Shown piece by piece: positions 23,802-35,764 of a stretch of 64,000 nucleotides of DNA (position 1 is its first letter; every line of letters begins with the position of its first letter). Below the pieces are notes generated by a model. The model saw nothing but the letters and a program-made list of their open reading frames with translations, searched no databases and had not been told where the DNA came from. Location: positions 629,446-693,445 of the forward strand of contig FN647938.1 in assembly GCA_000310025.1 (NCBI GenBank), in the 5' to 3' direction. This stretch comes from Ectocarpus siliculosus (Eukaryota; Sar; Phaeophyceae; Ectocarpales; Ectocarpaceae). The translations under genes were made by a program, and so were the position numbers.

Positions 23802-26800
23802 TCAGGCGTACGACTGGATAAAGCCGTGATCGTCACAATTGGCGGGGGCCCGGAGCGTGTCGTGGAACTTGGAGAAGTCCACCTCACAGGCACCGTCCTC
23901 GCCCCGCGTGACGCAGCACGCGAACGTTCTGTCCCACAGAATGTCTTCCCAGCAGTATGAGTGCCGAGCCTGCTCGGATTTGCCAGCAACGAGTCGGAAC
24001 GGCCCACAACGTTTCGACTCAGAAGTACGCCGGCACGTGCACTACTGGGAAGACGAGTGCTAGGTTTATCGAAAACTGCTGTCAGGCTACTTTCCGGACG
24101 ATGTTTGCCAAAAAGGGTGACGGTACCAACAGTGAACACTCCTTCAGCGGGGCTTGCGACGACCACTCAAACGATCTTGAGAGAAACGCTGCCGATTAGA
24201 ACGACCATGGTGAACCCATGCCATATTTACCGCGACCGAACGATACTCCTGGGTCATTCAGACCAGCCGTCGAGGCCTGTGCTTGCGACCAGCTCCGAAC
24301 CACACCAAACCCGTCTCTCAACCCGCAGACCAAAAAAAGACGCCGAAAATGTGCATGTACCTGGACCGTGCTGCCGGTGGAAGTGTCCGTGCCCTCGAGA
24401 ATCACCACCACCTCAAGCTCTCGGTCTTGTATGTAGGCGTCGATAGCCTTCCGCTCCTCGCGGGCGAACCACTGCCCAGCGTTCAGCCTCGCGCGACCGC
24501 CGCCATTACCAGCCGGAGCGTCGCCACTACCGGACAAGACCGGCGGTGAGCCAATGGGAGTCTCCAAGCCTCCCTGCGGGGCTTGTCGCCCTTCCGAGAG
24601 TCTTCCTAGGGCTGGCGCCTCCTTCGACCTGTCTGCAGCGAAGTCGTCGGCGCAGTCCTAGGCGGCAGCAGCAGGTGGATAGATGCCAGAAGAAGCCACC
24701 ACGAGGGGTCGGAGAAGAGCGAATAACTGGGCGTCAGCTTCTTACTATAGTACATGAAGAAGAAAATAAAATCTCCGAAATTCTCCGAGGACATCCCAGT
24801 GCTGGCATCTACGAACGGTCGCGCGGGCCAACATGTTGTACACACCCTGCCATGCTTTGTGATCCGTTACACTGCACAACACAGGATGTGAGGGTAAGGG
24901 CAGTAAATGACCAATCACAACTTCACCTCCCCGACCCCTCCCCCGCCGACGCGCATAATGGACGCCATCCGCTCCGGGGGGCGCCGGAAGCCCGCGTGGG
25001 CCAGCCGGGATCGGGACGACGCAGCCCGAATGTCATCGGCCGTTTTTCCCGTCCTTTCTCTTTCCCTACGCATATCCTCGGACCGACGCCTCTCCATCTC
25101 CACCCGCAGGAGGCGGCGCTTCATCTTTTCGTACCTTTCAGTACAAGGGAGATGAAAGAAGCTTCGTTTGAGACGCGAGAAAGTCTGGGACTTGCTGCCC
25201 TCAGCACCAGAGTGAGGCTACAGTCTCGCTCTCAACGTCAGGGATGGTGCAACGTTCAAGGCATGCACACGGCCATGCATAAAAGATCTGCCTCTACGTA
25301 CAGTTATATCTGTATCTCCAAACCTACTCGGAGAGTAGAAATTTACAATCGATATTACAGAAAATAGAAAAAAAATGAAGAAATTCACTAAATCGATGAC
25401 AAGGAGACCGGCTGTACCATGTGCCGCGATCGCCGTCCACATCATCCCAGCGCTTGAGGAGGTCCGGGAAGCGGTGCACATAGCCAAGATTGTCCGTATC
25501 GTCGTCCGTGCCCCTTCCGTTCACGTTGACCCCGAACCTACGGGTGTCGATTAGCAGCAGCGCATCACAGCAGAGCAGAGCACAACACACAGCACAGCGT
25601 ATTTTAGCACAGCACAGCAACCGGGGAAAAGGCGAGGTTTACGACGAGACACGACACGGGGAACAAACTCTTTCGTGACCGACTTACACTCCAAGTCGGG
25701 TGGGACCAGCAATAGAGAGAGGGCCCTTATCCGTGAGTACGCGCGACGGAAAGGAAATGGTAGCACAAATCTCGTAAGAAAACAACGAAGTGCGCACAAC
25801 GGAATAGGAACACAGTCTGTGTGACGAAATATGTAGTGGGGTGAGAGAAGGCAGACTGCAGATAGTTAGAAACTCTGAGGGCCGGCTAATGATAGAAAGT
25901 TCTTACTCTGAAGCGGAAGCGTCTTCCCAGTAAACCGCGGACTGGCGCCTCCCGCCTTGGTTTCCCAGCCGGCTTCCCAATTCTTCTTGTTCAAGGTTCT
26001 AAGGAAGCGGGAAAAAACGAGGGCGAGAGGGTTGGACGATTAGCAACCTGAAAAAGAAGGCCGTATCCATCAGGCAATTTCACCCTCGCTTCACACTGCC
26101 GAGACGGAGCGAATGCTGCGATTGGGAAGCGTAATCTTGGTGCTACAGCCGTAGTCATCCCGGCTGAATCAACGTTGCTCATTGAAGTGGGACGGGCTGT
26201 CTGCCGGTTTAGGAACCACACAAGAAATCAAGCTGCCTTTGAATCTGGTGATTACCCCTGGAAGAGCATGATCACGAACAACGAAACGGTTGGTTGAACC
26301 GCCGAAGAGGATCCACTGCATGGCAGGCATTCTCAAGGAGCCGACTAGTCCTCGACGCAGACTTCAAAGCTCGCAGCACACTCCGTACCGCCCCACCCCC
26401 CTCCCCCGATCATGGTGCGACAAACGTTGCAGGGAGCCTTGAAAGAAAAGGACGAAAGAGATGGAAGGCACGGAACGAATTCCGTCAACTCGTCTTCCAA
26501 TATATCCACGTGGCGAAAGCACCACCGCTATCGAAACAACCGCAAGGAAGCACGAGGTCGTCTCCTACCTGATAGTCCGTGCTGAAGGAGGAAGAAGACG
26601 CTTGCTTTCTCAACATGCCGGAGGCCGGGTCACCCTCGTCCCCAACATCGTCAGCGGCTGACGCTGCTGCCGCTGCTTCTGCTGCTGCAGCCGCCGTCGC
26701 CGCCGCAGCCGCTGCAGTCGAAGCCGCAGTTGCTGCCGCGCAATCTGATCGGGAGCGTTCGGACTTATGTTCCGGGGAGGAAGGGGGCTCTTCCCATGGC

Positions 26801-29800
26801 GCCTTGACGATGTCTGCGTTAAGTCGCAGAGTGGGCGTTGTCGTTGAAAGCCGTGGCTAACTACTGTTGGTACAAGAGAGGCTAGGTGATATAGCTTTAC
26901 GTGGAACGACATGGCCAGATCGGGGGCAGACGCCACGGTTGGCGAGGTCAAGAGTCACACTCGAGGTCGCGACTGAGGCCACTTAACGCGAGAAAATGCA
27001 ACAATACAAGTGCCTTTGCGTTTCAACATTAAAATGCTGATTTTTCCACAACGCAAGAGAGAGCGCCGACGAGCGTTGGAAACACACCTCAAGGGAAGGA
27101 ACCAGTACCAGTCGCATCAGTCTACGTACCACATCATCAACGTTGCTCAGAAAACAGCGTCATCTCGACCTCCCTCCAAGCAATAAAATTAGCCGTGCAC
27201 GAAACACTCCTTCGCGATCAACCAATCACCTTTGTCCGTGTGCAGACCCCACTGTACCGGGCCGTGCGAGGAGTTCCAACGGGGTGGAGGCATAATCGGC
27301 GACCAGGCATCGATGCGGTGCACAACCGTCTGGAACCGTGGTAGGCGCCCCGACAATCCCAAACACGCGGGGGGGGAAGAGGTCACTTTGTCAACAGTCG
27401 GGATTTTTCGTAGCAACAGACCGGTGTCCCGAGACAAGGGCCCATGTAGCGCACTCAGGGACAACAGACAATCCAAACATCTCGGGGGAAACGTAGAAGC
27501 GGACCTTCTCTCCCACTCACGGACGGCCATTGGAACTACGGCGGTCGTCCCCGCGTCTCGTGGTTAGTCTCAGAACAAAGTGTCCTTAAGGTTATACCCC
27601 CCCTGTTACCCTAGTTTTCTCGGGGCACCAATCTGTTGAAGTTCTTTTTTATCCATAAAGCGAGGAGTATCCCTAAGATTTACCCCCAAGCAGTTTTTTA
27701 CCGTTCTGCTGTGCACCATGAAAACATGAATTTAAATGGCGGGTAAATGTCATTAATTGTGGCGTCCGGAATCGGGGAGTGTTCTTAAACGCGGGGACGA
27801 CCGCTGTACTCGCCTGTGGTAGCACGAGCAACAGGTTCCCTCCGAGTTCGTCATCCGGGTGCTGCAGGCGCATGCTGTGGGACTGGAAGAACACCTGGTC
27901 GGGCATCCTCGCGGCCAGCTCGGCGGCGGTGGTGGTGGTGGTGCTGCCGCTGCCGCTGCTGCTAACGCCGAGTCCACTCAGGCCGATGCTGCTGCTGACA
28001 CTGGTGCTCCTGGCGCCGAACCCGCTTGCTTCGGTACTGCCGGTGTTGTTGTAGCTGTTGCCACAAGGGTTGTACGTCAGCCGCTCGTGGCGGAGGGCGT
28101 AGCAGCGCACACGGGTTTCCAGCAGCTGGTGCTTGCGGAGCTCCCCAACCTGGAACCTAGATATAAGTGAGGCGTTTTGGGAAGGGAGGCGGTGGAGAAG
28201 GGGGAGGGAGGGCATTGCTTGTGTTTGCCCATAGTGGCCGTTTAGCCACAAGCCACGATGCGGAGAGATGTAAGAAACGCGACAATGTTTTGCGACCAAC
28301 CCATGTCATGGACGGTGGAACAATTCCCACCTTGCTCTCTGTTGTTTACAAGAGAAGCGTAGCCTTGGTTTCATCAACAGATAGGACAAATGCCGCAGAC
28401 AAACCGAAGCCCACCGTCAAAGGAATGCCTGCCTATACTCCCACATAGGACCCCGTGTCTCTTGGTTTTCATTCTCAGCCCACACCCTATTCATGCTGCT
28501 GTTACGGCTTACATGAAGTAGGCCTCCCCGCGCACTCGTCTGATGACCGCGTTCTTCGTAAAGACGACGGTGTTCGCGCGCGTCTGCGGCCGGCTGAGCC
28601 TCGCGAACAGGATCCCGATCAGGAAGGCGTCGATGAGCAGGCCAATGCACGCCTGCAGGCTCAGCATCGGCAGCATGATCCAGCAGGAGCCGAAGAGGTA
28701 GTCGTGGGTCCCGTACCCTACCGTGGTCATCGTCTCCAAGGAAAACAAGAAGCCCTCTCGGATGCTCGTCAGTTGCAGGTTGCACCCCAGGGTAAGGGAT
28801 ATCGTCGTGTACACGATGGCGAAGAGGAGGACCAGGCTCAGGTACTGGACGACGGGGGACAAAGAGGAGTGGGGGGTGCCGGGTTGTTCGCAAGAGGAAG
28901 GGTGGTTTGGAGAATGAGTACAGTCCACGTCGAAAACATGCTGGAGCCTTACTCGTCTCAGGGCATTCCAAGCAAAGGCCAACGATATGCTACCCACCAA
29001 AAATACTGTTGATTGCCTTGTCCAATCACTAGTTCGCACTCGTAGCACTCGAGGGTGGCATGGTGCTCCCCTCACGCATGAAGCCTGCTGATGTATGTAT
29101 CCTCACCAGCGCAATGATGAGAAGGATGATCTTAAGGGTAGACTGGTTGAGGAAGCTATGGAAGGGATCGAGGCCAATGAGTTTCTGCACGTCCGCCTGG
29201 GTCTTGAGCCGTCGAATATTCCACCTTCCTGCGCTCGCGAAGCGTGCCGTGCAGCGTATTTTACGGAGTAGATTGACGTGAGACAACCCGAGCATCAGAG
29301 AAGTCTACATATACGCTTGTAGAAAGAGAGCCATAATCGTAGAATTGTGGTTGGATGGTTTTGTGTGCAACGCCTTCACCGAGAATACCTTTTTTCCCCG
29401 ACAAACACAAGGCTTGAACGTGCGTCGGGGGTGGAGCTGCCCACATCCGAGGAAGACAGTTTATCGGCCATTCCCCCTCCTCCACGGATATCCATGCATG
29501 CAGCACGCCATACACAACAAAACTCAACAAATCCGGCAAAGTCAGCGGCCCACGACCACGCATCAAAGTACCAAGATTAAGATTATACACAACGATGGAC
29601 ACAAAGCCTGTAAGCCAAGTGCATCTTCATTGTTCGTGCTCCTGGACGCCGTGCTACATAGCTGACGAAAAGGAAAACCACAGCTCCCGATGCACCGTAA
29701 GCAACGCCTAACGCACCAAAACAGCGCATTTCACGAATCTAAAGCTGTCCCGTGTCTATCCCGCTGTATTGTAGGCGAATCAATCTCCACGTGGGCTGAC

Positions 29801-31522
29801 CACATAAGCCGAGTTTGGCCTTTCGTAAATGAGGAACACTCCCCCCCCAAAAAAAAACACCTTGGTCGAGAAGGGGCGAGACGAAAAAATGACCGGCGCA
29901 TGAATTGTGGGTACCGGCCACCGACCTCATTTGCCACTGCTCACCATATCGCCTCGACGCCACAGGAGTGACTTGGGGGGTCGACTTTCTACGCTCGCGC
30001 CGGTACTCCTACGCTGCGATATGTTATTGTGCACGCAAAAAGGCAGCGTCGTGTAGTGAAGAAGACCATGTGCACAACAGTGCATCGCGCCCAGCTTGTA
30101 ACTGACAGCAGTGTACACGCTTCAATAAACCACACGTCATGCAAACCCTGGAACTAGCGTTGTCCCCAGGAGGGGAGGAGGAGGTGGGGGGTTGGTTATT
30201 CTATAAACGCTTGCAGACCACTTTGGCACTCTTGCTTGCTGCAACCCCCGTGCGCCGCACACACGAAGAGGCAGTCCACGCGGTAGTACACTAGGGTCGC
30301 TAGGGTCTGCCTAAAGTCTAGGGTCTGCCTCCAGCACCGACGAAAAGGGTTACAGACTCACCAATGGACTGGTGAAAGGGGCCCTCGCGGTCGACCAGGC
30401 GATAGGCTTGTTCGCCCTTCTTGCGCGCCTTGAGCCATTTCACGGAGCGGCTGGTGCAAAGACGACAGCGGGAGGGCGGGGCGATTACAAGAAGAATCAA
30501 TATAGAGTGTGAACCGAGACGGGGGGGTCACATGGAGGAAGGAATAGGAATAGAAAGGGAAACAAGACGAAGCAAGCAACAAGGGCAAGGCGACAAGAGG
30601 AACAGCTGTGTCATCCACAGCCAATCTCGCGCGATCACTCCCAATGTCTATGGGAAAAAGCCGATTAATTCAATAATGAACTTCGAAACAAAAACCATGG
30701 TTGTGAGGATGTTTCGGACTCCCGGAATGCGTTGCGAGCTGGGCAACAGATGGAAATCTAGGCATGTTCTTCTTGACCTGGTTCTTCTTGATCTAGACCA
30801 ACGTGTACGTTCAAATGAAACCCTGGTCGGTCGCCCGTTGTTGCAGCAACAACAGAGCACACTGCCGTTTTGAACGATAGGTAATTCAGCTCGGGAAAAC
30901 TCCCAAAACGCGCTACAGGAACCTAGAAACAGAACAGCAGAAGGATTACAGTTACCCTAACCCTAATCTAACCCTAAGGTCGCAGAAGCCCTATTGTCAA
31001 GCGCACTATGCATACAACATCCCGTTACAAAATTGACGAAGACGCACATGTTGTTGTTGTTGTTGTTTTTCTTCACATTAAACTCGTGTCAGTTGCTAAT
31101 CCCAAAATCTAGCAAAGACTCGGCCCGTGGTCACAAAAATGCTAAAGCCATCAGAAGATCTAAAGAACACGCACACTATTAGCAAGAAAAGGGTACACAA
31201 GCCCGAGGAGGTACACCTACAATCCCTGCAGCACGTTTGCGTGCTCACAACTGAACTACACGCCCACACACTACAATTCATGTGCAAGGCGCGTGAACAT
31301 CACCGCACGTGACTGACACCCTCAAAGTTGAAAATAGCCATGGTCTCGAGGATGCGACATATGTATGGGGACAACCCATCTCACCCCCAAGCCTTCCCAA
31401 GGATGAGGCGGGGCTTCAGGTGGCGCCGAGTGCTGCCGGGTATAATAACGGTGTCCCCTCCTCCGCTGCTGATGCTGCCATGTATCCCGATCTCCTCATC
31501 CTGCGGAGCGTTGGCGATGCTT
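23802..31522 (-). CDS. Inward-rectifier (Kir-type) potassium channel, 5' end not found
   Basis: Predicted two-TM potassium channel subunit (tetramer in a membrane). Exons in transcript order: 31522-31385, 30450-30362, 29228-29107, 28844-28513, 28156-27814, 27329-about 27230, possibly about 25131-24950, 24573-24361, 23969-23802 (TGA at 23804-23802). Phases agree at all junctions except around the optional seventh exon. Signatures: RLVDREG and GRWNIRRL before TM1; TM1 split across exons 3 and 4; pore FLFSLETMTTVGYG with filter TVGYG (most Kir channels have TIGYG) and a very short turret; TM2 then FARLSRPQTRANTVVFTKNA; cytoplasmic FMFQVGELRKHQLLETRVR, TVVHRIDAWSP, LEVVVILEGTDTSTGSTVQ, ARHSYCWEDILWDRTF and VDFSKFHDTLRAP. 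Exon 5 carries a Ser/Thr-rich insertion. Its 3' intron needs a GC donor (CAG|GCGAGT). Upstream exon(s) must exist because the first listed exon begins mid-codon. Confidence 0.85.
26653..26744. repeat. GCN triplet repeat
   Basis: Variable GCN triplets (GCTGCTGCC, GCCGCAGCC) in an intron of the Kir gene. It would encode poly-alanine on the plus strand, but the frame around it is not supported as a gene. Confidence 0.8.
30292..30331 (+). repeat. Short tandem repeat, CTAGGGTCTGCCT-like
   Basis: CTAGGGTC / CTAGGGTCTGCCTAAAGT / CTAGGGTCTGCCTCC: about three diverged units next to exon 2 of the Kir gene. Confidence 0.6.
30952..30976 (-). repeat. Short telomere-like tract (CCCTAA)
   Basis: TTACCCTAACCCTAATCTAA followed by another CCCTAA unit: about four units, one variant, in a Kir intron. 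Possibly a trace of break repair; it is short enough to be chance or slippage. Confidence 0.5.
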
Positions 31523-31964
31523 CTGTAGGTCACTGAGACTAATGTTTCGGAAGGGACGGGTGGGAGGGAGCAACGGAAACTGAGTTGTTGCTTGAAGAGA
31601 GAAAAACTGTAACGTTGACACAGGCAGCATGGAACGGAGCATTGTCTCTTCTCGGAACTTGACGGAGACGCCAACAATAGACTGTTGTTCGCGTTTGTTG
31701 ACCTGCGTGTAACGCTCGTTCATAACGCCTCGCAGCACTGCCGTCGATCAACCACCAGCACCGAAAGACAAACACTGCCGCGCTGGAGGTCGCACCCGGG
31801 TGCTTGGGTCCGTCTGTTGTGTGTGGTGTACACATCTGCCTCATCGAGATACAGACCAGGGGCGACGTCTGCGAAAGTCCCCCACAAACAGCAGTCGCTT
31901 CAAACCCGTCAAATCTGAGACTATCCGAGGCTGGTCCCAGGAACGCTGAGAGTTATTTTCTAGA

Positions 31965-31973
31965 CTAAATCTA
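31965..31973 (+). repeat. Left target-site duplication CTAAATCTA
   Basis: Nine bases identical to 33303-33311, directly outside the fold-back element. A 9-bp duplication is typical of Mutator-like (MULE) insertions. Confidence 0.9.
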
Positions 31974-33302
31974 GGGAAATAGACACAAGTGGGTATACCC
32001 ACCCCTTTCTCGGACTCAAGTGGGTACTCGAAAATCCAGCGCGCGCGCACTCCATAGGCGACCCCCAAAACGACTCAAAACCCCATTCTGACACCTAGGC
32101 GACACAGCCAGGGACCATACACAGCACGGGCATCGTTTCCCCCCCACTTTTAGGCACACCTTTGGCCCTAATACCGCCGACGCGCGCAAGGCCTCACCAG
32201 AGTGCCCACTTATGTCCGACATCGCGGTGGGTATACCCACCGGCGTCAACGAATTTTTCATGTACCCACTTGTGTCTGTATTTTGACCCACTTTTGTCCA
32301 AATTGTACCCACTTTTGTCCACTTACGGACGGCGGAAATCGAGCGGAAATCGACCTCCACGTCACCGCACGGCAGAACATCGAATAGCCTCGGAACGTCT
32401 CAGAACCTCCCAACACCGTATCCATGGCATATTTCCTATCCATGGCTGCCGACTGCGGACCGACCACGGAGGAACATGTCACAAACATGCCAGACCCCTT
32501 CGGTACCGGCACGGGAAGATACCAGGCACGGGAAGATACCCGCGGGAAGCCTACTGTTGTTGCCGTGACGAGTCGGTGTGCACTCGCCGTGGTGGTTGGT
32601 GTTTTTGTGTGTGTGTTGTTGCTGTTTGCGCGTCTTTTTGTTCTGTATGCGCGACCCGTTGGTTGTGTTGTCCGTTGTGTGTCACGCATTTATTTGTGGC
32701 GTGCCGTTAGTGCGCTGCTTGCCGGGCTTGCCGCGGGTATCTTCCCGTGCCTGGTATCTTCCCGTGCCGGTACCGAAGGGGTCTGGCATGTTTGTGACAT
32801 GTTCCTCCGTGGTCGGTCCGCAGTCGGCAGCCATGGATAGGAAATATGCCATGGATACGGTGTTGGGAGGTTCTGAGACGTTCCGAGGCTATTCGATGTT
32901 CTGCCGTGCGGTGACGTGGAGGTCGATTTCCGCTCGATTTCCGCCGTCCGTAAGTGGACAAAAGTGGGTACAATTTGGACAAAAGTGGGTCAAAATACAG
33001 ACACAAGTGGGTACATGAAAAAATTCGTTGACGCCGGTGGGTATACCCACCGCGATGTCGGACATAAGTGGGCACTCTGGTAAGGCCTTGCGCGCGTCGG
33101 CGGTATTAGGGCCAAAGGTGTGCCTAAAAGTGGGGGGAAAACGATGCCCGTGCTGTGTATGGTCCCTGGCTCTGTCGCCCAGGTGTCAGAATGGGGTTTT
33201 GAGTCGTTTGGGGGTCGCCTATGGAGTGCGCGCGCGCTGGATTTTCGAGTACCCACTTGAGTCCGAGAAAGGGGTGGGTATACCCACTTGTGTCTATTTC
33301 CC
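31974..33302. mobile_element. Fold-back (long-TIR) MULE-like transposon
   Basis: Two arms of exactly 572 bp (31974-32545 and 32731-33302) are near-perfect inverted copies around a 185-bp loop. The element begins GGGAAATAGACACAAGTGGG and is flanked by a perfect 9-bp duplication, as in Mutator-like elements. Each arm has several AAGTGGGT(A) motifs and the inner palindrome GTGGGTATACCCAC, likely transposase-binding sites. Only a few mismatches separate the arms (for example CCTCACC against CCTTACC), so insertion was recent or the arms are homogenised. The loop encodes nothing recognisable, and open frames within the arms are mirror images of each other. A transcript through it would form a long hairpin. 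It probably lies in a 5' intron or the promoter region of the Kir gene. Confidence 0.92.
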
Positions 33303-33311
33303 CTAAATCTA
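33303..33311 (+). repeat. Right target-site duplication CTAAATCTA
   Basis: Identical to 31965-31973, directly outside the right end of the fold-back element. Confidence 0.9.
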
Positions 33312-34292
33312 TGTATGTAATCTGAAAAAGTCAAGCTCCAGCCCAAAACCGTGCAATGTCTTGAATTCATAAGTTGTGGAAATGTTCGTCTTGTCTCGAG
33401 ACAATTGTTCGTGTGGAAGTAGATTTGTGCGCTATGCTGGTGGAGACAAGCCCGACCCGCTGCTCGGTGCGGCACCTAGCGGAGTTCTCGCACCACAGTT
33501 CCTAACGGGTGTGCGTACATAGCTCGTGCGTGATTGTAACGGTGGTGCTCTCTCGGTCACATTCTAAATCAGTCAACCATTGACTTTTACACAACTGTAG
33601 TCGCCCGTGTCAGGTTCAAAGGTGATGGCGGGTCCTGTATCCTACTGGACGGTGGGAATCGTCTCTCCAGCCCCCTTCAACAGCGAGGAATGACAACGTG
33701 ACCCCTGTTGCAATACTGCAAGTATGTACATTACAGCAGCACGTTCCCTGAGCCACGCAGTGCCCATGTGGGCGGAGAGACCAACAGGCGACCAGCTGCT
33801 GTTCGAATCGCAGGAAATAAACTTCTGACTCTTTCAGAGGAGCGATGCGAGTGGTTTCTCTCGAGAAGGAGCGCATACCAATGCCACCACACTGCTGTAT
33901 AAGGATTTCGCACATACTCCTTATCGTCTCACCCAAGCTTGCCGCTGAACCTCATCCAACTTACAGACAGCAGTCAACCATGGGAGCAGAGGCTGTTCGA
34001 GCATCCCTGACGAAGCGTAATTCAAACAAGCGACACGTGTACGGGGCTACTGCTGCTGTAAGCACACCTGTCGGGGTGATAAGAGGGTCGCCCACCGCGG
34101 CCATGCTCTCTCGTTCTCTCTTTCGCCCACGCCAGCAGCGTCGGGTCGTCGGATCAGCTTTAGCACAGATGGCAAGGAAAGCATACAAAGGCACGCAAAG
34201 TGGCTCTTCCGAACCAACGACTCCGTGACGACAGGAAAAACGAACAGAATTATCTGTAGGTTCGAAATCCGAACCGGTTCCTCGGGGAATTG

Positions 34293-34323
34293 TCTTGCGA
34301 TCTTGCGTCTTGCGTCTTGCGTC
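34293..34323 (+). repeat. (CTTGCGT)n tract
   Basis: Four units, the first a variant (CTTGCGAT), then CTTGCGT three times. Confidence 0.75.
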
Positions 34324-35764
34324 CCCTCTCACATATCGCATCTGTGTACACACTTGCGTTTGATCGATTGTGTCGTGTGTCGTGTACAGCTGGTGGTGTA
34401 TATCGCATAAGCGAGTGCGTCAGCTTGTCACCGGGCATGCCTGTAGGGGACCAGCAGAGCAGGATGGCCCTCGCAATACGTGAAAGTAGACAAACCTTTC
34501 ATGGTCAGGAGATCTTAGTGTAGAAGCCCTTAGCCAACCTGAGCTGACGGAACTGCTGTGCGTGCAAATGTCGTCCACGAAGCCGGGGGTGCGTGTTAAA
34601 TTGGTAGAGTAGATTTCACCGTTCCGATGCACGGGTAGGTATTCGAGGGGGTGAAGTCTTGCGCAGCTGCGAACACCACTCAAAGGTCATTGATACGGCG
34701 GTGGTGGTGCCTCTATTTACTGAAGTAACTGAAGTACCCTTTTACTGTGGTTGTGGAACACCACTCACCTGAACACAGTTGCAAATAGCTGTCACAGCCA
34801 GTAGATATTGGCCTCAAACTCAGCTGGACACCATCGTCGGGAGTGCAGTTCAGAAATAAGCTAGACACTCTTCTGCTGTGTACCCTTGTTTCGAGCACGC
34901 TGTTACAGTTAATAAAATCATAGTCTAGATTAAATGCTTCCCTGCCACACCTGGCACATGTATGCTGCAACCCCCAAAACACCTCAGTTATTTCGACTGG
35001 GAAGCCCCACAATCGAAGGGCCTCTGCGTCCAACAAAAGTGCTAAAGAATCGAAGTACTGGGTGTCCAATTGGTCAAAACAGGACATGCCCGAATAGGTG
35101 CAGTTCTCGCCCCTCAAACACAGGCCAGCCAGTGAATATAGGGAGCCAGGCGCTGGGGAGATTGTTGGTGTTGACACTCTGGACGAAGAAATCAATAAGT
35201 TAAACGATATAAATTCGTGAGTCACAAGCTGAAAACAGAAAAGGTGGCGGCCTGGATTGACAAATGCATGACATAAAGACGATGGTAGCCGTCAAAAATG
35301 TGCCTCAATGATGGGCAGGTCTTCGCAAGGCAACCGAGCAGGTGCCGGCCTACACACATGTCGCCAAGATACTCACTCCTCGAACGGATGCTGCGGTAGT
35401 ACTGACGCCCTTGCTGAGCGGTGGACGACGCAACGGAGCACATCGTTCCTCGATCGGATATGACACGACTGGTGAACGAACTTTGCACAGGGGACTTCCC
35501 CCACGTGGTTTGGCTGAGGCACGCCGGCGCGTTTGTGCGTTGCGTGTGGAAGGCGATGGACAAGTCGCACGGTGCACGCACGTGCTTGTATGGCCGCGGG
35601 CACGTGAGTGTCGTGAACGCCAGGGCACCGGGGATCCATCCCATCTCGTCGTCGCTTGGTCGTGGCCGGCATCTCCCAGCACGACGAGGCAAGACAGCAG
35701 CAACACCGGCTGTGTTCGCCGTGACTGTGTACCGTTGGGTGCGGTCGTGGTCGTTGTAGTTGGC

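Larger units (their letters stand above)
31523..35764. other. Region upstream of the known Kir exons
   Basis: It should hold the missing 5' exon(s) and promoter of the Kir gene and contains the fold-back transposon at 31974-33302. A 170-codon minus-strand frame at 34713-35225 is the longest open stretch; it has no recognisable domain and no joined exon. A (CTTGCGT)n tract lies at 34293-34323. No gene is supported. Confidence 0.4.

Noticed and set aside
26579-26951. Poly-alanine and Gln/Arg-rich frames
   Set aside because: Translation of a GCN microsatellite in an intron of the Kir gene.
28417-28971. 184-185-codon frames on both strands over the Kir pore exon
   Set aside because: Shadows of the pore exon at 28513-28844 in other frames.
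28873-29080. Hydrophobic minus-strand stretch (STVFLVGSISLAFAWNALRR) as a Kir transmembrane exon
   Set aside because: The neighbouring exons join in phase 0 without it and together form a proper TM1; including it breaks the phase.
32162-33475. Several 100-180-codon frames on both strands near 32-33.5 kb
   Set aside because: They are mirror-image translations of the fold-back transposon arms.
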